DNA from: an uncultured Shimia sp.
GTDB lineage: Bacteria > Pseudomonadota > Alphaproteobacteria > Rhodobacterales > Rhodobacteraceae
Assembly (NCBI GenBank): GCA_937897325.1
Contig: CALCOY010000074.1
Coordinates: 26,017 to 90,016, forward strand
Direction of reading: 5' to 3'
Length of the DNA: 64,000 nt
The notes beneath the pieces were generated by a model. It made no database searches. It was not told the DNA's origin and was given only the letters and a program-made list of their open reading frames with translations. Positions 52,479-60,817 of the stretch are shown piece after piece. How positions within the stretch are numbered: the first letter of the stretch is position 1; every line of letters begins with the position of its first letter. Position numbers and translations under genes: made by a program.

Positions 52479-52970
52479 ATGAAACTCTTCACCCTTCTCA
52501 AAACCGGCCTGTTGGTCGCAGCTTTGGCTATCTCGGGTTGCGCTGGCACGATGACCAATTCCGATCCTGACATTGTCGAGGTCGCTCAATCGGCTGGCAC
52601 GTTCAACACGCTGGTTGCTGCGGTCGATGCCGCCGATCTGGTCGGCACGCTGAAAAGCGAAGGTCCATTTACCGTATTTGCCCCGACGGATGATGCATTT
52701 GCGGCGCTGCCCGCCGGAACTGTCGACAACCTGCTAAAGCCCGAAAACAAGGACCAGCTTGTGGCCGTTCTGACTTACCATGTGCTGCCTGGCAAAGTGA
52801 TGGCGGCAGATCTTGCGGGCAAGCGCCTAAGTGTTGCAACGGTCAACGGCAAGAACTTGCATGTCGATGGACGCAATGGGGTGCGGGTCAACAAATCCAA
52901 CGTGACGACCGCCGATGTTCCGGCCTCGAACGGTGTGATCCATGTGATCGACCGCGTGCTGCTTCCCTAA
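52479..52970 (+). CDS. FAS1 (fasciclin) domain lipoprotein
   Basis: A 163-residue lipoprotein: lipobox AISGC at about residue 21, then one FAS1 domain with FTVFAPTDDAFAALPAG (H1/FAS1 box), LTYHVLPGKVMAADL and the C-terminal SNGVIHVIDRVLLP. FAS1 domains mediate adhesion and surface interactions. The start at 52479 has AAGG about 9 bases upstream. The next gene, 24 bases downstream, has two more FAS1 domains. Confidence 0.92.
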   Translation: MKLFTLLKTGLLVAALAISGCAGTMTNSDPDIVEVAQSAGTFNTLVAAVDAADLVGTLKSEGPFTVFAPTDDAFAALPAGTVDNLLKPENKDQLVAVLTYHVLPGKVMAADLAGKRLSVATVNGKNLHVDGRNGVRVNKSNVTTADVPASNGVIHVIDRVLLP

Positions 52971-52994
52971 AACTCAGCGCAGAGAGGAGATGCG

Positions 52995-54974
52995 ATGATG
53001 AAGGAATTCACATTCACAGGATTTGCAGCCGCCGATTTGTTCGAGAACGGCCATATCGCCCGGCATGAAAGTTTCACCATGCCCGAAGTGCCGACACTGG
53101 TGCTAAGCGTTACGGACGACGACAATCGTCTCTCTGGCGATGCACGGAGGAATGAACGGGGCGATGACCGTTCTGGCCAGACGGCGACGATCACGCGCGA
53201 TGGTCAAGAGATCGGAAATGGCGGCACGCTATATGCCGAACGGGTCTGGCATCTATACGGCGATGACGGCGAGACATACACGATCGTGGAACTGGAACAG
53301 CCCGGACGCCTGCCCGACAACTTCACATTCCTGGGCGCGGTGCCGCCTCCGGGTTTGACGTTGACAGTTGGTGGAGCGGCCAACGTGCGCGGCAAGGGCC
53401 TTGACTATGCAAAGCTCTCGGCGGGCGAGATACCGCAGCCCAATATCGTCGATATCGCGGCCGGATCTGACGATTTCAACATTCTGGTGCAGGCCCTGTC
53501 GACGGCTGGTCTTGTCGAAGCGGTGCAGAATTCTGATGACATCACGGTTTTCGCTCCGACGGATGCAGCCTTTACGGCGCTTGCCCAGGATCTGGGCTTT
53601 GACGGCGATGCGGCGAATGAAGCGGCTGTCTTTGCTTTCATCGCAGAGGCTTTGGCCGGGTTGGACCCCGATGGTAACCCTGTCCCGCTTTTGACGGACA
53701 TTCTTCTCTATCACGTGTCACCTGGTGCCAAGACGGCAGATGAGGTCGATGCCGCCGATCAGGTGCAGACGCTGCTGGAGGGGGCGACCTTCGGAAGCGA
53801 AGGAACGGAACTTCAGGACAATGAACCGGATGTGCCGAACCCGAATATCGTGACGCCGGACATCGGAGCCTCGAACGGTACTATCCAGGTAATCGACAGA
53901 GTTCTGTTGCCGATCGACATTCCAGGCAATTCGGCGCCCGAGCCGGACCTGCCGACTTTGGCTGGCATCGTCGCGGCCAGTGATGGGACATTCGATCAAG
54001 ATGCCACAGACTTCGATCTATTGCTGACCGCGGTGCAAACCGCGGGCCTGGTGGGTGCGCTCGATGATCCCGAAGCGGACCTGACGGTGTTTGCGCCCAA
54101 CGACGCGGCCTTTGTTGGCCTGTCTCAGGCTCTTGGGTTTGAGGGCAGCGATGAGGGTGAGGCTTTTGCCTATCTGGTCGAGGCGCTGACACTTCTGGGC
54201 GGTGGCGATCCTATTCCGCTTCTGACCGAGGTGCTGACTTATCATGTGGCCCCTGAGGCGCTCGATTCGACGGCCGTTTTGGGGTCGAACGAGATCGCAA
54301 CGCTGCAAGGCGGGACACTTGGGGTCGACGGGACAAGTCTGATTGACAAGGATCCCGACGTGCCCAACCCCAATCTGATTGAGACGGACATCACAGCAGC
54401 GAACGGCATCGCCCATGTTTTGGATGGCGTGCTTTTGCCTGCTGATCTGTTGCAAAGTGACGGCTCTGGCGATGTGGACTTCATCATCGACGGTGAACAG
54501 GGCAGCGCGATCCGCACAGGTTTCGACAATGACTTGGTTGACGGCAATGGCGGGAATGATCTGCTTAGCCTTGGCCGCGGCAATGATGTCGGCTTTGGCG
54601 GCGATGGTAATGACCGGATCTTTGCCGGATCGGGCGACGACATGGTCGATGGCGGCGCGGGCAATGACCGGATCATCGGTGGGTCGGGTAACGACATGAT
54701 CACTGGGGGTCTAGGCGATGACACTATGGTCGGTGGTGCCGGCGATGACGTCTTCATCTTCAGCACCGGAGACGGGAACGACAAGATCTTCCACTTCGAA
54801 GATGGCATTGATCGGATCGATCTGGGCGGGACGGAATTCGGCAGCTTTGACGAGCTTGCGGATGCGATCACGGTCATGAGTGGCAGGTCCCTGATCGATC
54901 TTGGCGGCGATCAAAGTATCATGGTTCAGGGCCGTCACGTTGCCTTGGGCGAGGAAGATTTCATCTTTGCTTAA
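52995..54974 (+). CDS. Large secreted FAS1-RTX protein
   Basis: A 659-residue protein with no Sec signal. The first 145 residues have no family I recognise; two FAS1 domains follow (about 150-308 and 320-485, each with FAPTD/FAPND and YHV blocks), then RTX nonapeptides GGxGxDxxx (about 517-590) such as GGDGNDRIF and GGAGDDVFIF. Calcium-binding RTX repeats and the absent signal suggest export by a type I system, whose genes are not in the window. The start ATG at 52995 follows GAGGAG. Confidence 0.9.
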   Translation: MMKEFTFTGFAAADLFENGHIARHESFTMPEVPTLVLSVTDDDNRLSGDARRNERGDDRSGQTATITRDGQEIGNGGTLYAERVWHLYGDDGETYTIVELEQPGRLPDNFTFLGAVPPPGLTLTVGGAANVRGKGLDYAKLSAGEIPQPNIVDIAAGSDDFNILVQALSTAGLVEAVQNSDDITVFAPTDAAFTALAQDLGFDGDAANEAAVFAFIAEALAGLDPDGNPVPLLTDILLYHVSPGAKTADEVDAADQVQTLLEGATFGSEGTELQDNEPDVPNPNIVTPDIGASNGTIQVIDRVLLPIDIPGNSAPEPDLPTLAGIVAASDGTFDQDATDFDLLLTAVQTAGLVGALDDPEADLTVFAPNDAAFVGLSQALGFEGSDEGEAFAYLVEALTLLGGGDPIPLLTEVLTYHVAPEALDSTAVLGSNEIATLQGGTLGVDGTSLIDKDPDVPNPNLIETDITAANGIAHVLDGVLLPADLLQSDGSGDVDFIIDGEQGSAIRTGFDNDLVDGNGGNDLLSLGRGNDVGFGGDGNDRIFAGSGDDMVDGGAGNDRIIGGSGNDMITGGLGDDTMVGGAGDDVFIFSTGDGNDKIFHFEDGIDRIDLGGTEFGSFDELADAITVMSGRSLIDLGGDQSIMVQGRHVALGEEDFIFA

Positions 54975-55028
54975 CGAGTTGGGGCCGGTGATGTTACATT
55001 ACCGGCCCACGTTTCTGGACGTGTCAGA

Positions 55029-56963
55029 TCAACCCTTCCAGCGGCATCCGGGCGGTGGAGCGATTGGCTCGACACTTTCCAAACCAGGGGGTGCATAAGC
55101 CTCCCAGCTTTCCATATTGGGAGACACCTCAATCCAGCCACGCCAACGGCCGTAGAATTCGATTTCTGTGAGCACTTCGCGGGTTGACTGGCAGGGAAAG
55201 CCAGACTTTCCAAAGGTCTTTTCGGGCAGTGTCACCGTTCCATCAAAGAAAAGATTGCGCAGATCGGGTGGCGCGCTGGCGATAACGTCATCGCCGCGGA
55301 CAAAGCGCATTGCCGCACCATGTGCTGTCATCCCACCAATTCCCGTGTTGTAGAGATCGATGCGCTCATTCTTTTTGCCGGTGATCAGCGCGTAGTCAAT
55401 TTTCGCATTCATGAAATTCACGTTGGTTATCAAGCCGCCTCGAAACCGCGCACCATAGAGGTTGGCATTCCGAAAGCTCACGCCTACGACGATGGCATGG
55501 TCAAAGACTGCGCCGTCGGCAGTCGTCCCGGTGAAGTCAGCGCCATTCATGCGCGCGTGCGTAAGGTCTGCGCCGCTCAGGGTCGCGTTGCGCATTTTGA
55601 CAACGCTCAGATCCGATCCTGTCAGGTCAACCAGGCCTAAATCCGCGTTGTTCAGATTGGCTCGCAGAAGACTGGCCCGGCTTATCTGCGCCTCGCGCAG
55701 ATTGCCCCGAGGGAGTTGCGCATCGCTTAGGTCAACACCGCTTAGCTGTGCTCGTTCAAAGCCTGCTTCTGGCATCTGCGCCTCGCGCAGCACAGCGTTT
55801 TGGAGATCTGCTCCGTTCAGGAAAGCCTGAGACAAGTTTGCACGCTCCATCATCGCCCCTTGCAAACGCGCTCCGCCGAGTTGCGCCCATGCCAGCTTGG
55901 TGCCTGAAAGCTGAGCGCCTTCTAGGTTTGCTGATGACAGATCAGCCTCATGCATCGCAGCGCCCGACAGATTGAGACCGACCATGAAAGCATAGTCGAG
56001 ATCGGCGCGCCTCAGATCCGGTTTTGCACGCCCTTGTTTGTGCCAATCGGGCCGCCTGATATCGACAATTGCCGCCTGACGCCTCGCCTGCCAATCGTTT
56101 TCGAACGCTTCGTCTGCGCTATTCAGATCTGTGCAATTGGTAATGCCCTTGCGGCGGCACCAACCATCCCGGAATTCATCACGGGCCACGTCGTAGGACA
56201 ACCAGCCGGGCGGACGTTGCACGATGGCTTCGTCGACCAATGAAACGGCCCACAGCCGGTCCGACTGACCGCTTGTCCAGTTCCAGCTGAGTGCGAGCAG
56301 TATCCCAAGGCTAGCAGCAAGACTGGCAAACTGGAGCACATTGCCAAACCAAAGGTATCGGCTGACACCGCCGATCCCGGTCATGCGGATCAGCATCATG
56401 ATTGCGCTTGACGCCCCGACGACAGAGGCAACAGCGAGCGATGCTCCGGCCAGGCCCGTAAGCCAGAACGTGCGGGCGGGCATGGAGACGATCCAGATCA
56501 GCAACAGGATGAAAAGTCCGAAGGTCCATGCGAGCAGCAGGTTGAGCAGCATCACCGTGCCTTCAAGTGTGCGTTCCTTTGTGCAGTTGTCGCGGCGCTG
56601 ATAGCGGCGCAGGAAAAGGGCAGCATCGGTCACGAGCCAAGGGGTGATCGCGTCGCCCAGACGAGCGCCGCCAATCCGGGCCGGGGCTGCACCGAGGACG
56701 TCCCAAAGGCGAATGAGATAGAGATGAAAGTAGCCATAGATCGCCGCGATCAGGATAGGGGCTGCGGCGAAGAAGTATCGGGTCGGCACCTCAACATTGA
56801 CCAGTGGCAACTGCGTGGCGCGGTCAGTGCCGTAGAAGTCGATATGCTCCACGCTCATCAGGGTGATGCCTACAAAGACCAATGCACCCAAAAGGCCGAA
56901 CCATGTGTTGCGGGCGTTGCGGGTCAGCGCGTCGATCCGGTCAAGGTGGTCCTGATCGGTCAT
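55029..56963 (-). CDS. Membrane protein with about 42 pentapeptide repeats
   Basis: A 644-residue protein. Five hydrophobic spans lie at about 21-38, 62-90, 137-160, 165-192 and 205-227. Residues 316-525 then form one uninterrupted pentapeptide-repeat array of the A(D/N)LxX type (for example AADLSSANLEGAQLSGT-like ADLSSANLEGAQLSGTKL), about 42 repeats, enough for ten or more coils of a right-handed quadrilateral beta-helix. The last 115 residues are unclassified. It is the third gene of an operon, 6 bases after the solute-binding-like gene. The function is unknown. Confidence 0.9.
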   Translation of the reverse strand: MTDQDHLDRIDALTRNARNTWFGLLGALVFVGITLMSVEHIDFYGTDRATQLPLVNVEVPTRYFFAAAPILIAAIYGYFHLYLIRLWDVLGAAPARIGGARLGDAITPWLVTDAALFLRRYQRRDNCTKERTLEGTVMLLNLLLAWTFGLFILLLIWIVSMPARTFWLTGLAGASLAVASVVGASSAIMMLIRMTGIGGVSRYLWFGNVLQFASLAASLGILLALSWNWTSGQSDRLWAVSLVDEAIVQRPPGWLSYDVARDEFRDGWCRRKGITNCTDLNSADEAFENDWQARRQAAIVDIRRPDWHKQGRAKPDLRRADLDYAFMVGLNLSGAAMHEADLSSANLEGAQLSGTKLAWAQLGGARLQGAMMERANLSQAFLNGADLQNAVLREAQMPEAGFERAQLSGVDLSDAQLPRGNLREAQISRASLLRANLNNADLGLVDLTGSDLSVVKMRNATLSGADLTHARMNGADFTGTTADGAVFDHAIVVGVSFRNANLYGARFRGGLITNVNFMNAKIDYALITGKKNERIDLYNTGIGGMTAHGAAMRFVRGDDVIASAPPDLRNLFFDGTVTLPEKTFGKSGFPCQSTREVLTEIEFYGRWRGWIEVSPNMESWEAYAPPGLESVEPIAPPPGCRWKG

Positions 56964-56969
56964 GCAGAC

Positions 56970-58121
56970 CTAGAGCTCGGAAGGGGCACCGCGAACTGAG
57001 CGGAAGAAGATTTCAAGCGTGCGCGTCGGCGCTGTCGGATGAAAAGTGTCGTAGAAGGCTTGATCAAGGATCGAAGGGTGCGACAGTATCTTCTGGCTGA
57101 GGACTTCGAAAAAGCGGGCAACCAGCAGCGCGCGGGCCGGATCCGTCTCATAGTCGACCCGCCCAAAAATGGCGTAACGATCCATGGTGAAAGTGCGGTT
57201 GCCATTGTCGAATTCACAGCCCGGTATTGTCCCTGCATTTGCGGTTATGATCTCTCGATCCCCAACGTAATAGAAGATCTCACCATTACAGAAGGCCTCG
57301 GACGCGTCTTTATGCGTTTTGAACAGCAGGACTGGCCCCGAGGCCAGAACCTGGCGTTCGTCTTCCATCCGGTCGATGATGTTTTTGATCTGGCCATCGT
57401 TGCGGCAATCGCTCTCGCCGCGCAGGAAACGGATGAGTGCTTCGCGGTCCTGCGGCATCTCGCCCGTATCCAGAAGTGCGCGGATCCCGGCATTTGCGGC
57501 GGTTGTGTTGCCCACCAGACCAAAGAGGAACTGCACCCGGTCCGGCTGTTGTTGTAGGGGTCGCGGGCAGCCTTCTTCATTGCGCTGATCGCGCGAGCGT
57601 TGCTCGCCCCGGCGTGTAACGTAGCTGATGCCGGTCAGATAGACGGGCGGTGAGATGATGAGACCTGCACGCCTTTCATTGGTGATCGTGGCGGGATCAC
57701 AAAGGATATCGATCTCCGCCTCAGGTTGGCCTTCACCCGGCTTCAGAAAGCGAAAGCGGCTGCCTTTGACGCTTGCGGTTTCTCGCAGGCGGGTGTCAAG
57801 ATCGACGACTTCGATTTCTTGTGAGGTCAGGTCCGGCCCGCGCGGATCGATCATCATCTCATTGAGAACTGCGTCGCAGATTTTGACCATGTAACCTGTG
57901 TAATTCCTCTGGGCCAGCGGGCCCGGCGTGGCAGCGGTCAGCACATCAAGAAGCGTGTCGGACTTGTAGGAAAAGGGCCGCGCCTCTGATCTGACACCGA
58001 CGCGCAGCTTGTGGGCGTTTTCCGCGGCTTCCGTCTTGCCGTTGTTTGGGGGCGATTGCGCTGAAACCGACAGGCCCAGCAGCACCGTGGCCGCAAGTGC
58101 GGGGAGCCGGTGCCACATCAC
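56970..58121 (-). CDS. Extracellular solute-binding-like protein (family 3 type)
   Basis: A 383-residue secreted protein with signal peptide MMWHRLPALAATVLLGLSVS. HKLRVGVRSEARPFSYKSD and GYMVKICDAVLNEMM resemble the opening of family-3 (polar amino acid) binding proteins and of glutamate-receptor-like sensors, and IDILCDPATIT and ERRAGLIISPPVYLTGISYV fit the hinge region. There is no ABC permease or ATPase beside it, so it is probably a sensor or structural subunit. Its ATG overlaps the stop of the upstream membrane-protein gene by 4 bases. Confidence 0.8.
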   Translation of the reverse strand: MMWHRLPALAATVLLGLSVSAQSPPNNGKTEAAENAHKLRVGVRSEARPFSYKSDTLLDVLTAATPGPLAQRNYTGYMVKICDAVLNEMMIDPRGPDLTSQEIEVVDLDTRLRETASVKGSRFRFLKPGEGQPEAEIDILCDPATITNERRAGLIISPPVYLTGISYVTRRGEQRSRDQRNEEGCPRPLQQQPDRVQFLFGLVGNTTAANAGIRALLDTGEMPQDREALIRFLRGESDCRNDGQIKNIIDRMEDERQVLASGPVLLFKTHKDASEAFCNGEIFYYVGDREIITANAGTIPGCEFDNGNRTFTMDRYAIFGRVDYETDPARALLVARFFEVLSQKILSHPSILDQAFYDTFHPTAPTRTLEIFFRSVRGAPSEL

Positions 58122-60109
58122 TCTGCTGCAACGCGGTCATTTTCGACGGCGCTCTCCCTGCGGTGGATCAGCTTGGACATCCATCCAGGGGGTGGGGTAT
58201 CCGGATCGTCGGGGTCTGTCTCCTCTGTCACTTCGATCAGCAGAGCAAAGCAGACGATGAAGATGACAGGCAGGATCGCAAGGATAAAGCCATCGCGGGT
58301 CTTGTAGGTCAGCCAGCATTGCTCCAGCCGGTCGCAGAAAGGTGTCACGTCGCGAAAGCTGTAGTCGAAAAAAACAACACCCGCCCAGATGAAGATAACG
58401 ACGCAGGCTGTGGGCAATGCCAGACAGATGAGTGTCATCAGCGCTGACAGATCCTCGTGCTTGTCCAAGATGGTCAGTGCCCCGAATGCCAGGATGAACC
58501 CGACAATCGGTGAGAGGGCAAAGTAGGCTGTGTTGCTTTCAAAAAGCTGCAGGATCTGCGTTTGCGTGACGCCGAAGTTGCTGTCGAATAAAAGCTCAAG
58601 CAAGGATCCGGCGACGGCGCCCATGAAGGCAAAGGCGCTGGGGATCAGGCACAGACCGAATAGGCGCAGAAACGGGATGCGTTTGAAGCTCCATCCGGTC
58701 TTCCAGCTTTCCTGTTCAAGCCGCACCTCTCGACCGAAAGTGGTGGCCGTCACCGCCATGAATGCGATCAGCGCGGCTTGCAGCGTGTCCCAGAAGGCCT
58801 GCTTGGCCAATTCCGTGCGTACGTCAAAAATGTAGGTGCCCTGCGCTTCTGTGACCCAAGCACTGCAGTCAGCCTGCTGCCTTTCCTCCAGTGGCGGGCC
58901 GCTGCCTTCTGGCGCGCTGACATGAGCAATGCAGATCTCGACAATTCTGTCGGTGCGCATGCGTTGGGGTGTTGGGGGGCCTTGTGCACCTCTTTGTTGA
59001 TTCCAGGCCGACGTATCGTTCCGCTCGACAATGGTTTCGAGTTGCCGGTCTGCGAGACCGGGCCAACTGTTCACCGCCTGACTATGCCAGCCGTAATAGG
59101 CCCCGAAGATCAACACGAGAGAGATCAGCCCGGAGACGAAGGCGGCCAGTGCAAATGAATTCTGTTCGGGATTGTAGTTTCGGTCGATCACGCGCACCGT
59201 CTTGGCAAGCGGCGTTGTCGGATCAAGGTTTTTGACCGACCGGTTGTTCCGGATGTAATGCACTGCAAAAAGCGCCTTAGTGTTATTGGCGGTTCTCGTG
59301 GCGTGTTCATAAAGGTCGCGCAGGGCACCCTCTTCGGTCGGATCAAAGCTCTTCAGTTCTTTGCGGAGGTCGCTGAGATCGCCGTGCAATTGGGCTGACA
59401 TGTCGGTCAGCTTGTCGAGGTCAGCTGCAGGGAAATGCTGCGCTCGACGGTTCGGCGCGACTGCGTTGGACAGAATGTCAATCGCACCCAGAGCGCGTTC
59501 AATCTCTTGCGCATAGCCTGCAAGGTCAGCTGGCAAAGCGTCGGCTGCGGCATGCATCTTAGCCTTGTAGTAGTCGCTCAGAATGCCGGATTGCCGCCCT
59601 TTTGCCAAGCGCAGGAAGGCTGGCGTTTGCAGCGTATCTATGACCCGGTAGACCCCACGCGGAATCCCGGCCAGGCGGTGCGCGGCCGATCGCACGGTAT
59701 TCTCAATCGGTTTCATCGCGCCGATCGACATCACCGCGATTAGGAACGCCGACACAAAAATCGGTTTGGCATAGACCGTCCCCTGCAAGTTCAGCACATC
59801 GTTGCCGAACGGGTCGAACGCATCCGTCGCGCCCACTTCAAGCTTGGCCATGTTGGCGTTGCGGATCAGCTCGTAAAGCTCGGCAGAAGACAGAATGATC
59901 AAGTAGGATACCAGATAGAGCATCGAATAGATGACAAAGCCTACGAACCCGTCACGCGGGGTGCACAGATCGCTGACCTGCGCGTTTTGCAGGATGGGAT
60001 GACGTTGAAAGGGCTGTTGCGTGAGCGACGCGCGATAATTGCGACGCGCCTCGATCAACAAAGCGACCGCCCCAAAGAGGAACACCCCGGCGTAGATGAG
60101 TATATTCAT
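58118..60109 (-). CDS. Large multi-span membrane protein, unknown function
   Basis: A 663-residue protein that I do not recognise. Hydrophobic spans are at about 3-19, 55-77, 115-133, 317-338, 441-458, 478-505, 526-547, 555-580 and 607-627. Between spans 3 and 4 lies a 180-residue helical, charged region (Lys/Asp/Glu-rich, e.g. LHGDLSDLRKELKSFDPTEE). A second soluble part (about 345-440) has Cys 393 and Cys 415. The C-terminus ends in an acidic tail (TEETDPDDPDTPPPG). It is the first gene of the three-gene unit; upstream is an AT-rich control region. Confidence 0.85.
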   Translation of the reverse strand: MNILIYAGVFLFGAVALLIEARRNYRASLTQQPFQRHPILQNAQVSDLCTPRDGFVGFVIYSMLYLVSYLIILSSAELYELIRNANMAKLEVGATDAFDPFGNDVLNLQGTVYAKPIFVSAFLIAVMSIGAMKPIENTVRSAAHRLAGIPRGVYRVIDTLQTPAFLRLAKGRQSGILSDYYKAKMHAAADALPADLAGYAQEIERALGAIDILSNAVAPNRRAQHFPAADLDKLTDMSAQLHGDLSDLRKELKSFDPTEEGALRDLYEHATRTANNTKALFAVHYIRNNRSVKNLDPTTPLAKTVRVIDRNYNPEQNSFALAAFVSGLISLVLIFGAYYGWHSQAVNSWPGLADRQLETIVERNDTSAWNQQRGAQGPPTPQRMRTDRIVEICIAHVSAPEGSGPPLEERQQADCSAWVTEAQGTYIFDVRTELAKQAFWDTLQAALIAFMAVTATTFGREVRLEQESWKTGWSFKRIPFLRLFGLCLIPSAFAFMGAVAGSLLELLFDSNFGVTQTQILQLFESNTAYFALSPIVGFILAFGALTILDKHEDLSALMTLICLALPTACVVIFIWAGVVFFDYSFRDVTPFCDRLEQCWLTYKTRDGFILAILPVIFIVCFALLIEVTEETDPDDPDTPPPGWMSKLIHRRESAVENDRVAAE

Positions 60110-60272
60110 GATGTGTCACAGATCTTTTGGTCTGCTCACCAGCACTTTTGAACAGCCGGGTTACATGGCCCGGCTGAAGGCAGAATAGGTCCTGAAGATG
60201 TCACATCAAAAGGGTGCAGAAGTGCTGCTACAAAGGTCGCTACGAAAATAAAATGCGTCATAATAAAATTCC

Positions 60273-60298
60273 CTTAATGAGGGTTAATACACATTAAG
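60273..60298. promoter_or_regulatory. Inverted repeat upstream of the three-gene operon
   Basis: CTTAATG (60273-60279) and CATTAAG (60292-60298) around 12 bases, in an AT-rich stretch about 165 bases before the operon's first start codon. It is a candidate operator; no known regulator is implied. Confidence 0.45.
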
Positions 60299-60414
60299 TT
60301 ACTTAAAGTTGTGCGATTCTGCAATACTGTTGCGTATCACCATATAAATACCCGCTTTTGTTGGTGTCGTTTCCAAATGAAAAACACTCATAACTTTTGC
60401 CAGCCGCACACACG

Positions 60415-60442
60415 AAAGGGGCCCCGCATACGGGACCCCTTT
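60415..60442 (-). terminator. Hairpin terminator of the SPFH-NfeD unit
   Basis: AAAGGGGCCCCG and CGGGACCCCTTT pair over 12 positions with one mismatch around a CATA loop. It lies 64 bases after the NfeD stop on the minus strand. T-runs are short on both sides, so the strand assignment rests on position. Confidence 0.6.
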
Positions 60443-60505
60443 GCTTGAACACAATCCGCTCTCTCTTAGACCACTCACCAGAGAACGCTTTACCTACGGA
60501 CGGGC

Positions 60506-60817
60506 TCAATCATTGATGTCGTGCTCTATTTTTCTGACATTCGCGAAGGGGCTGCCAAAAACCACCCGCAATCCGATCCAGGCCAACAGGGACAGTCCTG
60601 CGAACAGGGCGATGGCAAATGACGGTGTGAAGGGCGAGGGCAGCAGGGTCACAAGCCCAGACATCGGCATTTGCAGGATGCCTACGATCACGGCCATTGC
60701 GGCGGCACCAATCGCGAAGCCCAGGAAGATGAAGCTGGGCAAGAGCAGTTCGATCACCGCGAGGGCCAAGCCGGCCGCCAACCAGATCCACCACGTCTCG
60801 ACAATCACTTCCATCAT
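60506..60817 (-). CDS. NfeD-like short membrane protein
   Basis: A 103-residue protein with three hydrophobic spans (WWIWLAAGLALAVIELLLPS at the start). It matches the membrane part of NfeD/YbbK proteins, which partner stomatin/SPFH proteins in membrane microdomains. The soluble OB-fold domain of longer NfeD proteins is mostly lacking. Its ATG overlaps the stop of the SPFH gene by 4 bases. Confidence 0.88.
   Translation of the reverse strand: MMEVIVETWWIWLAAGLALAVIELLLPSFIFLGFAIGAAAMAVIVGILQMPMSGLVTLLPSPFTPSFAIALFAGLSLLAWIGLRVVFGSPFANVRKIEHDIND

Larger units (their letters stand above)
60110..60505. other. Long AT-rich intergenic region
   Basis: 396 bases without a supported gene. It contains an inverted repeat at 60273-60298, AT-rich tracts (60240-60310) and a hairpin at 60415-60442. 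It separates two minus-strand units: SPFH/NfeD (ending at 60506) and the three-gene operon (starting at 60109), so it should hold the operon's promoter. Confidence 0.7.

Noticed and set aside
60303..60509. A 68-codon minus-strand frame in the 60.1-60.5 kb gap
   Set aside because: It contains the terminator hairpin of the SPFH-NfeD unit, overlaps the NfeD stop and shows no ribosome site or family motif.
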